Positions 1 to 12,639 of a stretch of 64,000 nt of DNA are shown here, in pieces. The notes under the pieces are model-generated. The model did no database searches and was not told the DNA's origin. It was given only the letters and a program-made list of their open reading frames with translations. The position numbers were made by a program, and so were the translations under genes. The DNA comes from Isoetes taiwanensis (lineage: Eukaryota; Streptophyta; Lycopodiopsida; Isoetales; Isoetaceae), in NCBI GenBank assembly GCA_021234155.1, contig JAJEKV010000320.1, positions 274,292 through 338,291 on the forward strand, written 5' to 3'. Each line of letters opens with the position of its first letter. Position 1 is the stretch's first letter.

Positions 1-1018
1 GGGTTTAGACTATTAAATTGCCCATAGTAATTATCTAGATCTTAGATCTGGGACACTAACTAAAGAACCTAACTCTATGATTGGATCTAGTTCTTTAGCT
101 CTTCCAGGATATATTTGGATGATGTATTTACGTGAACTCCTTGTATTGGGAAGGGGTAGAGGCCCTAAAGCTTGTAGTTGATGCTCCTAGAGTAGCCTCT
201 CTAGTGGAGATTGGCGCGTGTACAAGAGCCACACACGGTTGTGGGTGAAGGGGCCAAGCTGGCTAAGAAGGAGGTTCATGTCCGACTCTTGAAGCAGTCT
301 CCCCGGTGTGTAAAGCCTACGAGGGGGACCATTGTGACTAGGTCTAATGGCTTACCACCGAAAGTGGGGTACAAAGGCATGGGCTCCGACACCCGTGAAG
401 TGGTGTACACTTTCCGTGGGTTCAATATCGCAAAGGGCCCCTCTAGTCACCTTGAGTTAGCATGTAGATCTCGGAGGGAGTGATCCCTACCTGCCCCCAT
501 CCGGGCCGGGAGGATGAGGCCAGGGAATAGCCCCTTCGCTGTCGCGTCCGGGAGGGCTACACGAATAGGTCCCAACACTTTTGGCCTACTACGCAAAAGT
601 GCACGTGGGAGGGGGATGGAGTGGTGTATGCCATGTTCTTATGCCAGCCAAATCCATTGCCATGCATGCGGCTCAACGAACTCACGAGAATGGCCGTCGG
701 TCATCCTTTGAGTGAAAGCCTTGGGTAGGATCCCTATATAGGATAATGTGATCTTTGTCTATGCAGATATGAGGAGGACCATCGCCGAGATGGTCACGAG
801 GATGTTGATGTATGTGCTACTAACATGTATGTTTACGCTTCAGCGGCTAGGTAGGCCCCGAGGGAGGGGTAGAATGACACCTTCACTCTTCCCTAATCGG
901 GGCTTCGTTGCAGTGCAAAGGATATGTGGAGGGCCTGTGCTCAGCATGGAGCCGGTGTGGGGAAGAACTCCTTTGTATGCGGTGAGTGCACCGTGATAAC
1001 GCAGTAGGGGCGTCCACG
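1..1018 (+). mobile_element. LTR of Ty3/gypsy-type family A, plus orientation (left end may lie outside the window)
   Basis: This stretch matches the reverse complement of about 18200-19260 over almost its whole length. Shared blocks include GGTGAAGGGGCCA, GAAGGAGGTTC, GACTAGGTCTAATGGC and GTGGTGTACACTTTCC. The copy near 18.2 kb is followed by a primer-binding site, which identifies the family as an LTR. Here the match stops near GGGCGTCCAC and no primer-binding site follows, so this copy is either a 3' LTR of a plus-strand element lying mostly to the left, or a solo or rearranged LTR. The reading frames inside it are not genes. The orientation is opposite to the LTR expected for the pol remnant beside it. 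Confidence 0.75.
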
Positions 1019-1221
1019 GCATTCCTTCATGACCTCCTTTTTCTCCGAGGTCGTCTACTTCGATGGGGCAGTAGACTTTCTAATCTACCTTCCACTATTA
1101 AAAGGAACGCGGTCATGCCTACATTGACATTACACCACGCCCTAGAGATCCCGTAGTGGTCCCATCATCGGTAACAACGCATGCGACCCATACTAAGCAT
1201 AGGTTGCGTCGTGGATTAATC
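1019..1221. other. Stretch without a recognised feature between LTR and pol remnant
   Basis: No coding pattern or repeat match was seen. A polypurine tract expected upstream of a minus-strand 3' LTR is not obvious here. Confidence 0.4.
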
Positions 1222-4200
1222 TTAACTACACGGAATTAACCTACACAAATCGACATGCACAGGCGATTTCTTGAGGAGATGACCTTGCCGTCCCATTGCT
1301 CCATAAAGCGTGGATCTTTGCTTTACTAAATCTTTCTTAAGTACCCACGTCGCGTCTTCCAGCGGTAAAGTGTTTCCACTTGACCAAATCTTGGAGGAAC
1401 TCGATCTCCTCGTTTTCTTGAAAGCTTTATCAAGAATCAATTCTGGAACTATTTCCATTTGCTCCTCCGATCATTTCCAACAACGTTGGCGAATCAAGAC
1501 TTCGTGCGGATTTGGAGTATGCTTCTTCAACAAACTCGTGGAAGACCTTATGAATCTTTAGGTGTCTACGGCAAGTCTAGCTTGTAGGCTTGATTACCTA
1601 CTCTCGACTATTGCGAAGGTCCAGCCCACCTTGGAGCAAGCTTCTTGCAATTCCCGATCCCCGAAGCCACCGCTTCACCTTGATCTTGAGCCAAACATCA
1701 TCTCCAACTTTGAACTCTCTACTTGCTCGATGCTTGTCGGCGATGCTCTTTTGTCGACTTCTTGCCGCTAGCGAGATACCCTCGAACCTCTTCCACAAGC
1801 CGCCGCGATATCCGCCAACATCTGCGAAACTTCCACTTTTGACACGGGGGTTGTGCCAAGTGTGCGAGTTAGGAAATCGCGATAGCGTAATTGATCATAA
1901 ACGGCGACATTTGGGATGATTCCGCTTGGTGCTATTGTATGCAAACTCCACCAAGTGAATAAATTCTTCCCACATACTTTGCTTATTCCGCATATAGTTT
2001 CGTAGCATGTCCTCTAAAATCCCGCTGGTCCGCCTCCGCAGCGCCATCCGTCGAGGATGATATGCCGTGCTCATGGATAGCTTCGCCGGATTGTCGCAAA
2101 GAGGTCTTGCCAAAAGGCACTCATGAACGGATCCACATGGGAGATGATCTCCCTTGGCATGCCATGAAGCCTGAAAGATCTCTCTTTGGTGAAGAGCTTT
2201 CTTTGTATCCATAGTTTGTATTCGTGGTCCCGCAAGGCACAAAATGTGCCATCTTAGACAACTTTTAGACCACTACCATCAAGGCATCCTTCCCCTTCGC
2301 GTCCTTGGGAGTCATGGATGAAGTCCATGCCGATTACCTCCCACTTAGCGTTTGGCACCGCTAATGGCTCTAATGCCCCGAATTGTTTGCCGCCCTAAAT
2401 TCTGGCGGCATAGCCGACATTCCTTGATGTAGCGAGCTATTTGCTTCTTCATTCTCGCCAATAATAGCTGCTGCAAGACTTTGAAAATATGTTTTCATGA
2501 ATCCCGCATGGCCGGCTATTGGGCTATTGGGCGTGTCGTGGAGGATCAATTTCCTTACATCTGATGATTCGGTATGCACAACTTGTTCTTATGGTATAAC
2601 AGGTTGCCTTCCTTCTTATAATGCTTGAAGGCCTCCCGCTCTTTATCCTGTTTCTAGCCTCCTTAGAAAGGCTTGCCCATACTTCCCCGAAATCCACATC
2701 CGTTGGCAAGGACTCTTCAATCCTCTTACCAAGTCGCTTTGGATATCGCCGAAATTGCATTGCAATGCACTCTAGTTGGGGGGATGCCTTGAAAGCGCAT
2801 CCGCTACCACATTGAGCTTCCCCGCTTGTAGACTATATCAAAGTCATATTCCTCGAGGAACTCCATCCATCTCCGCTGCCTCAGAAAGGTGTGGTTTATT
2901 GAATACATATTGAGGCTGATGGTCGGTATCAATTGGAACTTCCTTCCCAAGAGATAATGCCTCCATATTCTTAATGCCCCGACAACCGCAAGCAACGATC
3001 GATGCGTTGGGTAAGCGTCGGCGTCGTTTCATCTTCACGGAATCATACGGCTACCACATGCTCTTCTTGCATAAATCGCGCACCGCGTAGCTATCTTTAC
3101 TGCATACATTTGCTACAAGCTTTATCTTTCTCGGGTCCGGCAAGGTCAAGGCAGGGGTCATGTGGGAAGCTTCTTTCAACAATTCAAACCCCTTTTGGGC
3201 TTTCTTGTGCCAATGCTCTACCCAATCTTTCACCCTGGTCAGTGCAATTAGCGGGGCTGCTATCTTAACAAAGTTCTTCACGAACTTCTGTAGTACCCAA
3301 CTAGAGCCGAGAAAACACGACCTACGTGCACATTCTTCTTCGCCGACCGGAATGAATGGCGGCTTCAATCTTTTGCGGGGATCGGTCGAGATGCCTTCTG
3401 CCCGAGGATCACATGACCAGATACTCCACCTTCTCATGCGCGAAGGCGCCCGACAACATTACATGCATAAACCGTGCCTCTTCAACTTCTCCAAAGCCTC
3501 TTCTCAAGTGTTGTAATGCGTTCTTCAAGGGGGGACGCTATACACCAAAATGTCATCAAAGAAAACAATCACAAAGGTGTCTAAAACTCCTCAAGATGTC
3601 GCTCATGAGCCTCATGAACGCTATGGGGCATTCGATAAGCCCGAAAAGGCATTACCGTGAACTCATAGTGCCCATACCGCTGTTACGGCGATCTTATGGA
3701 TATCTTCTTCCTTTATCCGATCTGATGATAAACCGACCTTTAAGTCGATTTTGGAGAAGATCTTTTGCACCTTTGGAGCTGATCCATCAAGTCATCTGAT
3801 CTGGGGAGCGCGTACTTGTTCTTAATGGTGTGCTTGTTCAACTGCCTATAGTCTATGCACATCCTTAAACTGCCATCCTTCTTCTTAACGAAGAGAATGG
3901 GCGCTCCAAATGGCGAAACACTAGGTCTAATGAAACCTAGGTCCAGCAGCTCCTTGGCTGAATCGCTTTTTTAGCCCGACAACTCCTGCGTTGTCATTAT
4001 ATATGGAGCTTTGCTTGTTGGCTTTGTTCCCCGCCGAGTGCAATCTCGCACTCAACTCCCCTATATGGAGGGAGCTGCTTGATCTCATCTCGAAAGAGAT
4101 CATGGAACTCAAGGATCAGCTTAGCTTACTTGCAACTTGAGCACCTTGTCTTCTTTGCTTCCTTCCGATTCTGGCTCACTAATCTCAAGCTTGAAGATGT

Positions 4201-4780
4201 ATGCCACCTGCTCGCTCTTGATGCACTTGAACAGCCGTTTAGAAGACATACACTGCATGATGGGAACAACTTCCTTACCTGTTATCTCAATGATCTTGCC
4301 GTCGGGCGTTGGGAAGGTCACCTTCCGCTTTCCACAGTCGATAATGGCCCCTGCTGGCCCAAGGTACTCCATTCCTATGATCAAGTCGGTATTTTGCCAA
4401 TGCCCATTACTTCTGCCCCCATCTGGATATTAATCCCCGGCAAGTCGATGTCGAAGTTAATTCTCTTGCCCGCCGTCTGCCTTACTGCACCACTTGCTAA
4501 GACAACGGGTCTTGGCTTTGACTTTAGCGGCTTCAACTTCAACATTTGAACCATTACGGGGATGCAAAGTTATGGCTACTTCCCCGAGTCTATCAAGACT
4601 ATGAAGGACTTGGCATTGGCCTTCCCTACCGCGGGAGATTACCTTATACTGGTTCTCTGCTTGCTCTGTATCTATTGCGGCAAAGATATGACACTCACCC
4701 TGAATGTAGTCGCGGGCCTCTTCGCCGTCGTCGTCGGACAGGGCGGCCCAATCTCCCAACTCCGCTAGAGCTGCACTCAT
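1222..4780 (-). pseudogene. Ty3/gypsy pol remnant (protease, reverse transcriptase, RNase H, integrase)
   Basis: Read on the minus strand, the fragments follow the Ty3/gypsy order. A protease-like part at 4384-4121 has MIIGMEYLGPAGAIIDCGKR, matching the family's conserved region with G-M-x-x-L and A-x-I-D. The reverse transcriptase lies at about 3960-3050: the frame around 3780-3900 encodes [19 protein letters not shown]. RNase H is at about 3038-2804 (RGIKNMEALSLGKEVPIDTD, then EYDFDIVYKRG). The integrase runs from about 2580 to 1598: a core fragment at 2242-1895 (STAYHPRRMALRRR) and the C-terminal VGDDVWLKIKVKR at 1798-1598. Many frameshifts and stops break it, so no product is expected. 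Its gag half lies at 12.6-13.8 kb, separated by an inserted LINE. Confidence is high for the family and low for exact ends. Confidence 0.85.
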
Positions 4781-4827
4781 GACGAGGGGCGGTTTGCTGT
4801 CCTATGCTTTGGTGGAAGCACGCTTGC

Positions 4828-4849
4828 TTTTTTTTTTTTTTTTTTTTTT
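4828..4849 (-). repeat. Poly(A) tail of the L1 LINE (T22 on the plus strand)
   Basis: Twenty-two T residues follow CACGCTTGC and precede GAGAGAGTAAGAG. This marks the 3' end of the minus-strand LINE and the junction with the pol fragment that starts at 4780. Confidence 0.9.
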
Positions 4850-5828
4850 GAGAGAGTAAGAGTTGATTTTTCCATTAATCAAGAAAATAATACATGATTT
4901 CGCTTTATAGCCGCAGAATACATTTTAGCAAGGTCTATCACCAGAGTTATGTATCATAAATACAAAATGTGTTGCTCAACATATGTGATGCTAGTCAAGT
5001 TTCAAAAAGTCGTGAACTTTTTCCTCAAAAATAACTTATAATATAACGATGACTTCAACAGAGAGGGAGGAATCTCGACCCCAACCAACACGGGACTCGA
5101 AACAATCAACCAAAACTCAGCCAGATTAAGAAATAAGATTGAGCAATTGATGACCGAAAGTAGGGCGGTGAATGAGTTCAAGATGGATGAAAGAGAGAAG
5201 GTAGGCTAAAGGCATGTTGAGTCAAGTCTAGAATTGAAGTAAGCATAGAAAGGAGAATTAATCAAAGGTATAAGAGTCAAGAGTCCGTTCAAAGAATCTC
5301 CTCAATGCAAGAAGGATCAACCCCACTCAAAACAGAAAGCAAGGAGCCATATAGATCTGCCAACATTCTATGTGTGTAATAATCGCTCCCCTCGTATCCC
5401 GAGAACTCGATTCTCTCGTCATGAAGTGATGGTACATGGAGAGAAAGTCGAACATGTTGTAAACCCGCACCACTTCCCCGCAGAATAATCTTACTAACTT
5501 GATGCTATTGCTTGCCTCTCGCTTCCACCAAAGACATATTGCTAAATAACACAATCAAATCTTGACCAATGTCTTTCTTAAGAAGGTCGTCTTCAATCTC
5601 CCCTGGACTAGTTTTACATATCTTCAAGTAAGCTAGCATCATCATGAAAAATGGAATTAGAATTAATGACACCAAGATTGATGCAAATAAATCAAAAGAC
5701 CCCTGAAAAAAAGACCAATTGAGTTCCATTTCGTTGTATTTATCTGCATATTTCCTTTTATGGGCTGATGCAGTGGACTCAACATCAAATTGAAAGTGGA
5801 CCTTGATCCAAAAAGTTGAGAATTTTTT

Positions 5829-8800
5829 TCATACCATATACCACTCTATTTCTAGCTTTCCGGACATTCCACGAGCGATAAACATTAGAGAGTTAGCAAA
5901 GGCACACTTATTTTGAATATAAGACAACAGACACGGAATCCTATTAGGGTAAAGATGTCCTAGATTATCAAAGAACCAAGACCAAAAGGGGTTTAGCTTG
6001 GGGCAAAAGAAAATGTGCTCAAGATTTTCTTCCCTATTGCATCCAAGATGGCAAAGAGCGTAAATATCAGCATTCCTAATGGCAAGCAATTGTAAATTGG
6101 GGACACTTTTATTAGCTATCAGCCGGATAAAGAGACCGGTCTTAGGGAAGCAATAGGAGTTCCGACCTCCTTGAGCGTAATGTTGCTTTCTTCCTCCGAG
6201 ATAAGCCACTTAGAACTTGCCTTGAGGGTTCATCATTTTTACTTATCAAAGAGTATATCTTGCTAACTTTGTAATGAGATTTGCCCTCAGAGTCCAATTA
6301 GTTGCCCTTGGCACAATATTATTTACCCAGATATGAGGCGCATAAGATTTTATGTGAAAATAAATCTTTTATCTTTCAAGTACCATGGATAGTGTTCTTT
6401 CGATAGGTCCAAGAAATCAACTTGTTGTTAATGTATAGGTCTTGTATAGATTTGAAGCCATAATCGGACCACTTTTTGTACACCCCGGATGTCTCAAAGC
6501 CGTAACTTTATTTGGATGATTCTTGAGGATAGGATTCCGTAAAATTGACATGTGCGTGTTCATATCCCGAGGGGAGCATAATCAAAGGCATGCATGCACC
6601 TTATTCCAAGCATGAATAATGTTCCTCATAAGAGGGGAAGTATTAACTCCAAAGATGGAGGACATTAAAGCATGAATCGGGAAGAATATGGCCAATAGAG
6701 GGGTGACCTTCGGGATGAGAGGAAAGCAGCCAAGATCTAATGAATAGAGAGGAGGAACTTGAATTGCTCAAAAGGATTTCCAGATGTATTTACCAGCAAA
6801 GAGCACAGCTTGCGGATGAAGATTTTTGCACCCTAAGCCCCCCATTTTTAGGATTGGTAACAAACTTCCAACCAACCTTATGAGATCCCTCCATATAAAT
6901 CTCCCGATTGTTTTCTCAATCTCATAGTAAAACAGCCTTGGGAGCCACAAGAGCGTAAGAAAAGTAGATGTGAGAGCTAGCAAGAACAGTAATTAGCAAT
7001 TAAAGTTCTCGCCACCTAGAGATAAGCCACCTTTGAAATTATTCAACTTCTTTTTGATTCTATCAATGATTGGTTGCCAAAGACCTTTCAGATTAGGATT
7101 TAGAGATAAAGGCATACCAAGAAGAGAAGACGCTGGTTGGAATTTAGAACCTTAATATCAGCAAAATTGGGTTGATATTATCACCAATGATCACACATTT
7201 GGCCAGATTTAAATGAACACCGGATGCAAAGCAGAGAATTGTTTAATTATATCAAGAAAAAAACTCAATATTAGAGATATCAGCATCTAAGAAAGCAAAG
7301 GTGTCATCAAAGATATTGGGAAAGAGTAAGAGAGTAGATCCATCGCCGTGCATTTTAAGACCCTTAAGTTCACCAAGGTCCTTGAAATGAATTATAGCCC
7401 TTGTGAGCATCTCACCACAATCAGAAATAGATAAGGAGCAAGAGGGCAACCTTGCCTCACACCTCGAAAGCAAGAGGGAAGAAATGAGAAGGGGATCCAT
7501 TCAAAATGATAGCTCAGAGTTGGAGTAGACATTCAAGCAAAAGCTTTGAATTAAAAGTCTCAACTTGGGATGAAAACCAATCTTAGACGTGATAAAAAGC
7601 AAGATCAAGGAAATCCCATCTAAAAAAGATCAAAAGCTTTTTCTTGAAGTCAAGCTTAAGAAGAACACAATTTTGATTGGAGATTCTATTCCAATGAAGA
7701 CCTTCCATAGCATAGTGGATATAATTGTCGGTGATAAACCTGTTAGAGAGAAAAAGATTGATGAAGGGAGATGTTTTCTCTGTAGATAATCCTTGATTCT
7801 ATTAGCAATGATTTTAGAAGTACGATCTTGTAAGATGTATTGGTCGGGAGATAGGCCTCCAATCGAGAATGTTGAAGGATTGTCAACTTTGGGAATAAGA
7901 GAAATAAAGCCACTGATATGGAAGGATGCAGTGATTGACCTCCCAAAAACCTCTAACCAAAGAAACAATGTCATGCTTGAGAATTTCGGAAGTGGATAAA
8001 AACTCACAAGGAAGGCCATCAGGTCCGTGAGACTTATTCTTACCAAAAGAACTTAAAACCTTAAAGATCTCATCTTCACCGTGAATGGCCACAAAGGAAC
8101 CATCCATGTCCTCAATGGGAGAGGGGATTATCTTATCCAAAGAAATCTAGAAAACTCTTCTCTTTGATCGAGTCAATGAGATTAAGGTGCAGATTTGGAG
8201 AAGAGGGAAGCATAGTTATCCCGAAAAAAGGTTTTGATGAGCTTGGGATCTTCTACTAACAACCTCAGACAGTTCTAACCCGAGTGATGGAGTTCCTTAG
8301 GAGCCCCGACTTTAGCCATTTTGAAGAAAAAATCTAGAACGCCCGCCAGTCCATATCCTTGTGTGAATTTAATTTTACACTTTATAGTTGAACTCTTAGC
8401 TTCCACTTCCTCAATACTCTTCAAATAGTTTTCCAAGAGCTCTTCCCCAATTTGTAGGTTTAAATTATAAGGATCATCCTGAAGAAGAGATCTAATATCC
8501 CTCATTTTGGAAAGCAACTGCTCCTTCTCATTGATCTTGGACAAATGCTTGCTTTTTGACCAATCTTTTATCCAGCTTTTGATCTTCTTAATTCTGCCAT
8601 AAAATCTTTTCATGGAGTGCTGGTTTCTCTCTTCAGAAATTTGCAAATAGAATTCCCTAAAGTCTTTCACAAAGGAATCATTCTCAAGCAAAGCACGCTT
8701 AAATTTGTAGGGGACATTACCTTCTCGGGAATTTGAGTTAACCTGCTTTGTGCAAAGGAATTGGGGCTGGTGATCCGAGATAATATTGCCTTCATCACTA

Positions 8801-9451
8801 GTAACAAAGCGCTTGTCCCTTAGAGAGAGGAGTTTGGGCTGAGACATAGTACCTATCAAGGGCACAAAAACTCTTTTGTCCCCTTTTTGTTTATTAGACC
8901 GTATATGAGGCGGTGGAAGAGGGAACATAGATCAAAGCATTGTCGAAACTAGAGACTCCCAATTATTTTCTCCTCGAATGGACATATTAATTTTGTTGCC
9001 AAGCTTCATGTTCTAATCAGAGTATTGTTAAAATCACCCCAATAATCCGGGCCTGAAATAGGATTATTCTCAAGAACCAAAGGTTAATTTCAGTCCGAGT
9101 AATTTCTCTATCTTTGGGGTTAGTGGAGGCATATACATTAATCACTCCAAAAGTCGAGTCCCGAAATTCAAAGGTAACACCTTGCCACATCTTGGAGGGG
9201 GAATTAAAGAAAGAAAGTCGTTTTCGTGTTTCTCGGATCATGATAATACCCCACTTCTACCAAAGAGGCTTCAATCCGGTGGAAAAGGCACTTGGGGAAA
9301 ATCCAATCACCAAGATTGAGATTTCGAATTTAGGAAGTTTAACTTCACGGAGCATAATGATGTCGACATTATAGCTCCTAATTTGGGAGATAGCTCTCCT
9401 TCTTTTGATAGGGCCCTTGATTCCCCTTACATTCCAAGAAAGAATCTTCAT
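5829..9451 (-). pseudogene. L1 ORF2 remnant: APE-type endonuclease, reverse transcriptase, zf-RVT
   Basis: The minus-strand frame at 9451-9257 begins MKILSWNVRGIKGPIKRR, the N-terminal motif of the LINE apurinic-like endonuclease. It continues with VDIIMLREVKL, where the family has an E-T/E-x-K catalytic glutamate. After a linker (8928-8275) the reverse transcriptase starts near 8140 with KSHGPDGLPCEFL. The YADD active-site box survives as FDDTFAFLDADI near 7310-7260. The C-terminal zf-RVT region lies at 6209-5829 with CHLGCNREENLEHIFFCP. The protein would nick target DNA and prime reverse transcription there. Numerous frameshifts and in-frame stops make it nonfunctional. Stretches between the named blocks, about 5050-5330 and 6210-6760, belong to the same decayed frame. 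Confidence 0.85.
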
Positions 9452-10910
9452 AGAAAAACGTGGAGGATCGTGAGAGAAAAAAGGAAATCAAAGGATCAAA
9501 GTGTCTATGAAGTTTCTTTTTCCTTTTCCCTTCTTAACCTTACTTCTAGTATTAGCAAAATGGAGTATTATGCATTAATGAGCTCTGTGGGGTGTCATAG
9601 TTTTTGGACTTAGCTAAATTCTTAGTCCGAGAAGAGATAGATTTGGAGATAACCCGAGGAGGAGGGCACTCAACAAGAAATTTATCTCCCTCCCAATTCT
9701 CTTTATCTATATCAAAGATCCAAATCAACATCACTATCCTCAAAAGCTCCCCTGGGGATAAATTCAAACATTTTATTTATTGGAGGAGAATGGTCCAAAT
9801 TATTGACAGTGTTCAACCAAAAAAACAGTCATGAGGTGAAGAAATCTGACCGATAAAGTGGTGACCATTTCTTGAGATTCCCGTGAATTGCCAAGATTCT
9901 AAGCTTGGAAGTCTCTTCAAAATGTCTTGGCCTTTGTCTTGAGAAATCATGTCTCTATCCGAGTATCTTGTACAATTTCTTCATCCATTAAATTCCAAAG
10001 GCAAGTCTCACGAGATTGAGAGTTGAGACCTTCTTGCAAGGAAGCTAATTGCTCAAAGAATGTCAAAAGAATAGTGGAGTGTGGGGAAGAAAAGGATCAA
10101 AGACAGAGAAATATCAATAATGGGAGAAAGACAATTTTTGTTTGAGAGGTCATGGGAATTGCTCAAAATTACATCCATATCTAACTTCGAGTTAAGGTTA
10201 GCTAATACCGAAATTGGTTGGTATTACCAATTGCTTGATTGGAGCAATCAATTGAGTTGACATGAGGAGGATCATCCCACCTTATCGCCTACCTTGAAGT
10301 TATTACAAAAGAGGTTGGGCCGAGCGTGTACAATCTCCACCAAAGTGTCTCTAGGATCAATTTCATCACCGAAAGCGGTTGGCTACTGCTTGAACTTTTT
10401 GGCTGGAAGACCTTGCCATGTCTGCTTTTTTCTTGCTTAATGAACCACTCTTACCCTTTTCGAGTTAAATGAGAGAGAGATCTCATTTTTTTTCCTTGAG
10501 AGGTTTTGGCTTCCAAAATAATCTTATTTAAGGTCTCATGATGACCGCTGGCGACCTTATCTGCTTTTTTGTCCATCGTTGCAGCCTTGTGCAACACCTT
10601 AATTTGTTGTGAAGAACCCTTTTCAAAGTAAGGGAGAAGACTTGATCATGTTTCTTAGCAAAGAGTTGTAGAGGTTGCAATGTTATCTTGAGATCCCTCA
10701 CCTTCTTCTTTCTTTGGATTCTTTTTATAGCCGCCATTGACTTTAGTCCACTTTGGAATCTATTATCTTTCGAGATAATATCCGGAAATCCAATATCACC
10801 GATTTTGTTTGAGGCATCATGATGAGAAGCATGCATCCTAGAGTTTTGATCCATCCACAGTAATCGACTCCCATCCGCTTTTTGACCAAAGTGAGTTGAC
10901 TTTTGATTGA

Positions 10911-12537
10911 CTATATTATTATCATTGACTTCTCGTTGTCGGTCGCCTTGGACATAGATCCGTCATTCATATCAAGAGAAAGTGATAATTTTTTGCAAGA
11001 TTCATACCAAAAGTGCCTTACCCTGCAATTTTGACAGTGAGGGGGCAGACCAGACCACCTTAAGGGAAGGGAGGTTTTTTGGCCAAAGACATCAAGGAAG
11101 GGGATTTGGACTGGAACTTCCTTGGATATATCAATTTGAACAATAGATCTTGGGGGTTTGTAAGGAGAATATTCCGTGCATATATGCGAGCCAATTGATC
11201 CAAACGGTAATTTAAGGCGGTCTTCATTCCAAAGAAATAGGATTAAGGTGAAGAGTGAAGAGTTGTCGAAGCCACACACAGTTTATCCAATTTAGTGACT
11301 TCAAATTTAGGATCCCATTTGAGGAAAGTAATTTGGAAGGATTCAAGGGCCAGGGGACCATGGTTGAGTAGAAGATTTGCAGATCGTCTATTACCACACT
11401 CAATCATGATAAAAGGAGAATGAAGCCAATAAACAGCATTAATGAGGATTCCTTTATGCAGATTCAAACAGAAAGCCCATAATTTATCAAGTTTGATGCC
11501 ATGTTTATTGACTTTAACAACAAACGGCCGACTCATGAAAAGAACTCAATTTAGCATGAACAGAGGGGAGATCCAGGGAAATACCCTTAAAAGTTTCAGC
11601 TTTCCTTGTGAAAGGAGGATTGAAAGACCGAATTGTTCCAAGAGCATTCTTGAGAGAAACATCCGAGCATTTTTGGCTGTTAGGCCTCTTTTTCTCCATA
11701 GGGAACAGAATTTGAAGATTCTGGTCCATGCATGGTAGTTGGCCTCAAGTCCGGGTCCTTAGATAAATTATCCCAAAGATGGAACCTTGAAAGAGAGGGG
11801 ATCCATTGAATTGTCTCGACCGTCTGAGAGAAAGAGTTAGCAAAGTCACCAAAAAAATAAATGTTTTTGGATTTTCTTGAAAGGACCTTAGTCTTTTTTA
11901 AGTAGATCAGCGCCAAGACAGAGGGCTCAAGATCACAAAGGCGTGAAGAATTGAAAGAAATTTAGGGTAATTTTTGCTTATAAGCTCCATCCAGTAAAAG
12001 AATCAGGTGGAAACTACAAAAGCAAATTGAAAACGTCTTGGAAGAGCAGGAGGGGAAAAACAAGGGGGCGAAAAAGAAACAGAGGATGAGAAAATTCAGA
12101 AAAAAGGAAGTCGGAGAGCCAAGTTCAAGGCCAAAACGACGGGGAAACGGCACAAGAGGATGAATCATTGCTCGAGAAAATATCTTTACCACAATTTTAG
12201 AGTCGCCCAATCACAATGCACATGAAAAATACCCGGCCGACACTTCTTTTCTACCAATGAATTCTTGTAACCGGGAATCAACAATTTCGACTTGAATTCT
12301 ACCGAACTTCGGAACAAAGGAGTATTCGGGGTGAAGAGCTCTTGGGGAAGTACCGATTTGTAATCGAGAGTTCCAAAGATCCACCGGTGTTCCCTTTAAA
12401 ACCACAAGGTTAATCTCGCCATTGTGCTTGATAATTGTGAAGATATTGATGTCCATCGATAGGAAAAGGTGAGGGGAAACATGTGGATTGCTAGCCCCTA
12501 CAAGGTCTGGCAGACATGAATCTTCCAATTTCTTCAA
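10911..12537 (-). pseudogene. L1 ORF1 remnant (DUF4283 domain plus CCHC zinc knuckle)
   Basis: The minus-strand frames at 12537-12211, 11536-11243 and 11279-10911 form one decayed protein. The middle part (LDKLWAFCLNLHKGILINAV, then GPLALESFQITFLKWDP) resembles DUF4283 as found in plant L1 ORF1. The last part carries LRWSGLPPHCQNCRVRHFW followed by ESCKK, a zf-CCHC_4 zinc knuckle in which the usual C-x2-C-x4-H-x4-C spacing is mostly visible. ORF1 proteins bind the element's RNA and form the particle that carries it. At least two frame changes separate the pieces. The 9.45-10.9 kb stretch between ORF1 and ORF2 holds a low-complexity lysine- and serine-rich frame and nothing else recognisable. 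Confidence 0.7.
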
Positions 12538-12639
12538 AGAATAGTAGAAATTAGCACGTAAAGATCAAGAAAATAGTTTGAATCGAATAGGACAAACAAA
12601 TCAAGAAAAATGGGCCTGATTGCCGACGTCATCTCCGCC

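Larger units (their letters stand above)
4828..12600 (-). mobile_element. L1-type LINE inserted in the Ty3/gypsy element, minus strand
   Basis: A run of 22 T at 4828-4849 is the poly(A) tail of a minus-strand element. Upstream in that sense come a zf-RVT domain, reverse transcriptase, endonuclease and a DUF4283 plus CCHC ORF1, the usual plant L1 layout in reverse map order. The insertion separates gag (about 12.64-13.8 kb) from pol (4.78 kb) of the surrounding gypsy element. The 5' boundary near 12600 is placed where coding similarity to gag begins; I could not find a clear target-site duplication. All frames are broken. Confidence 0.85.
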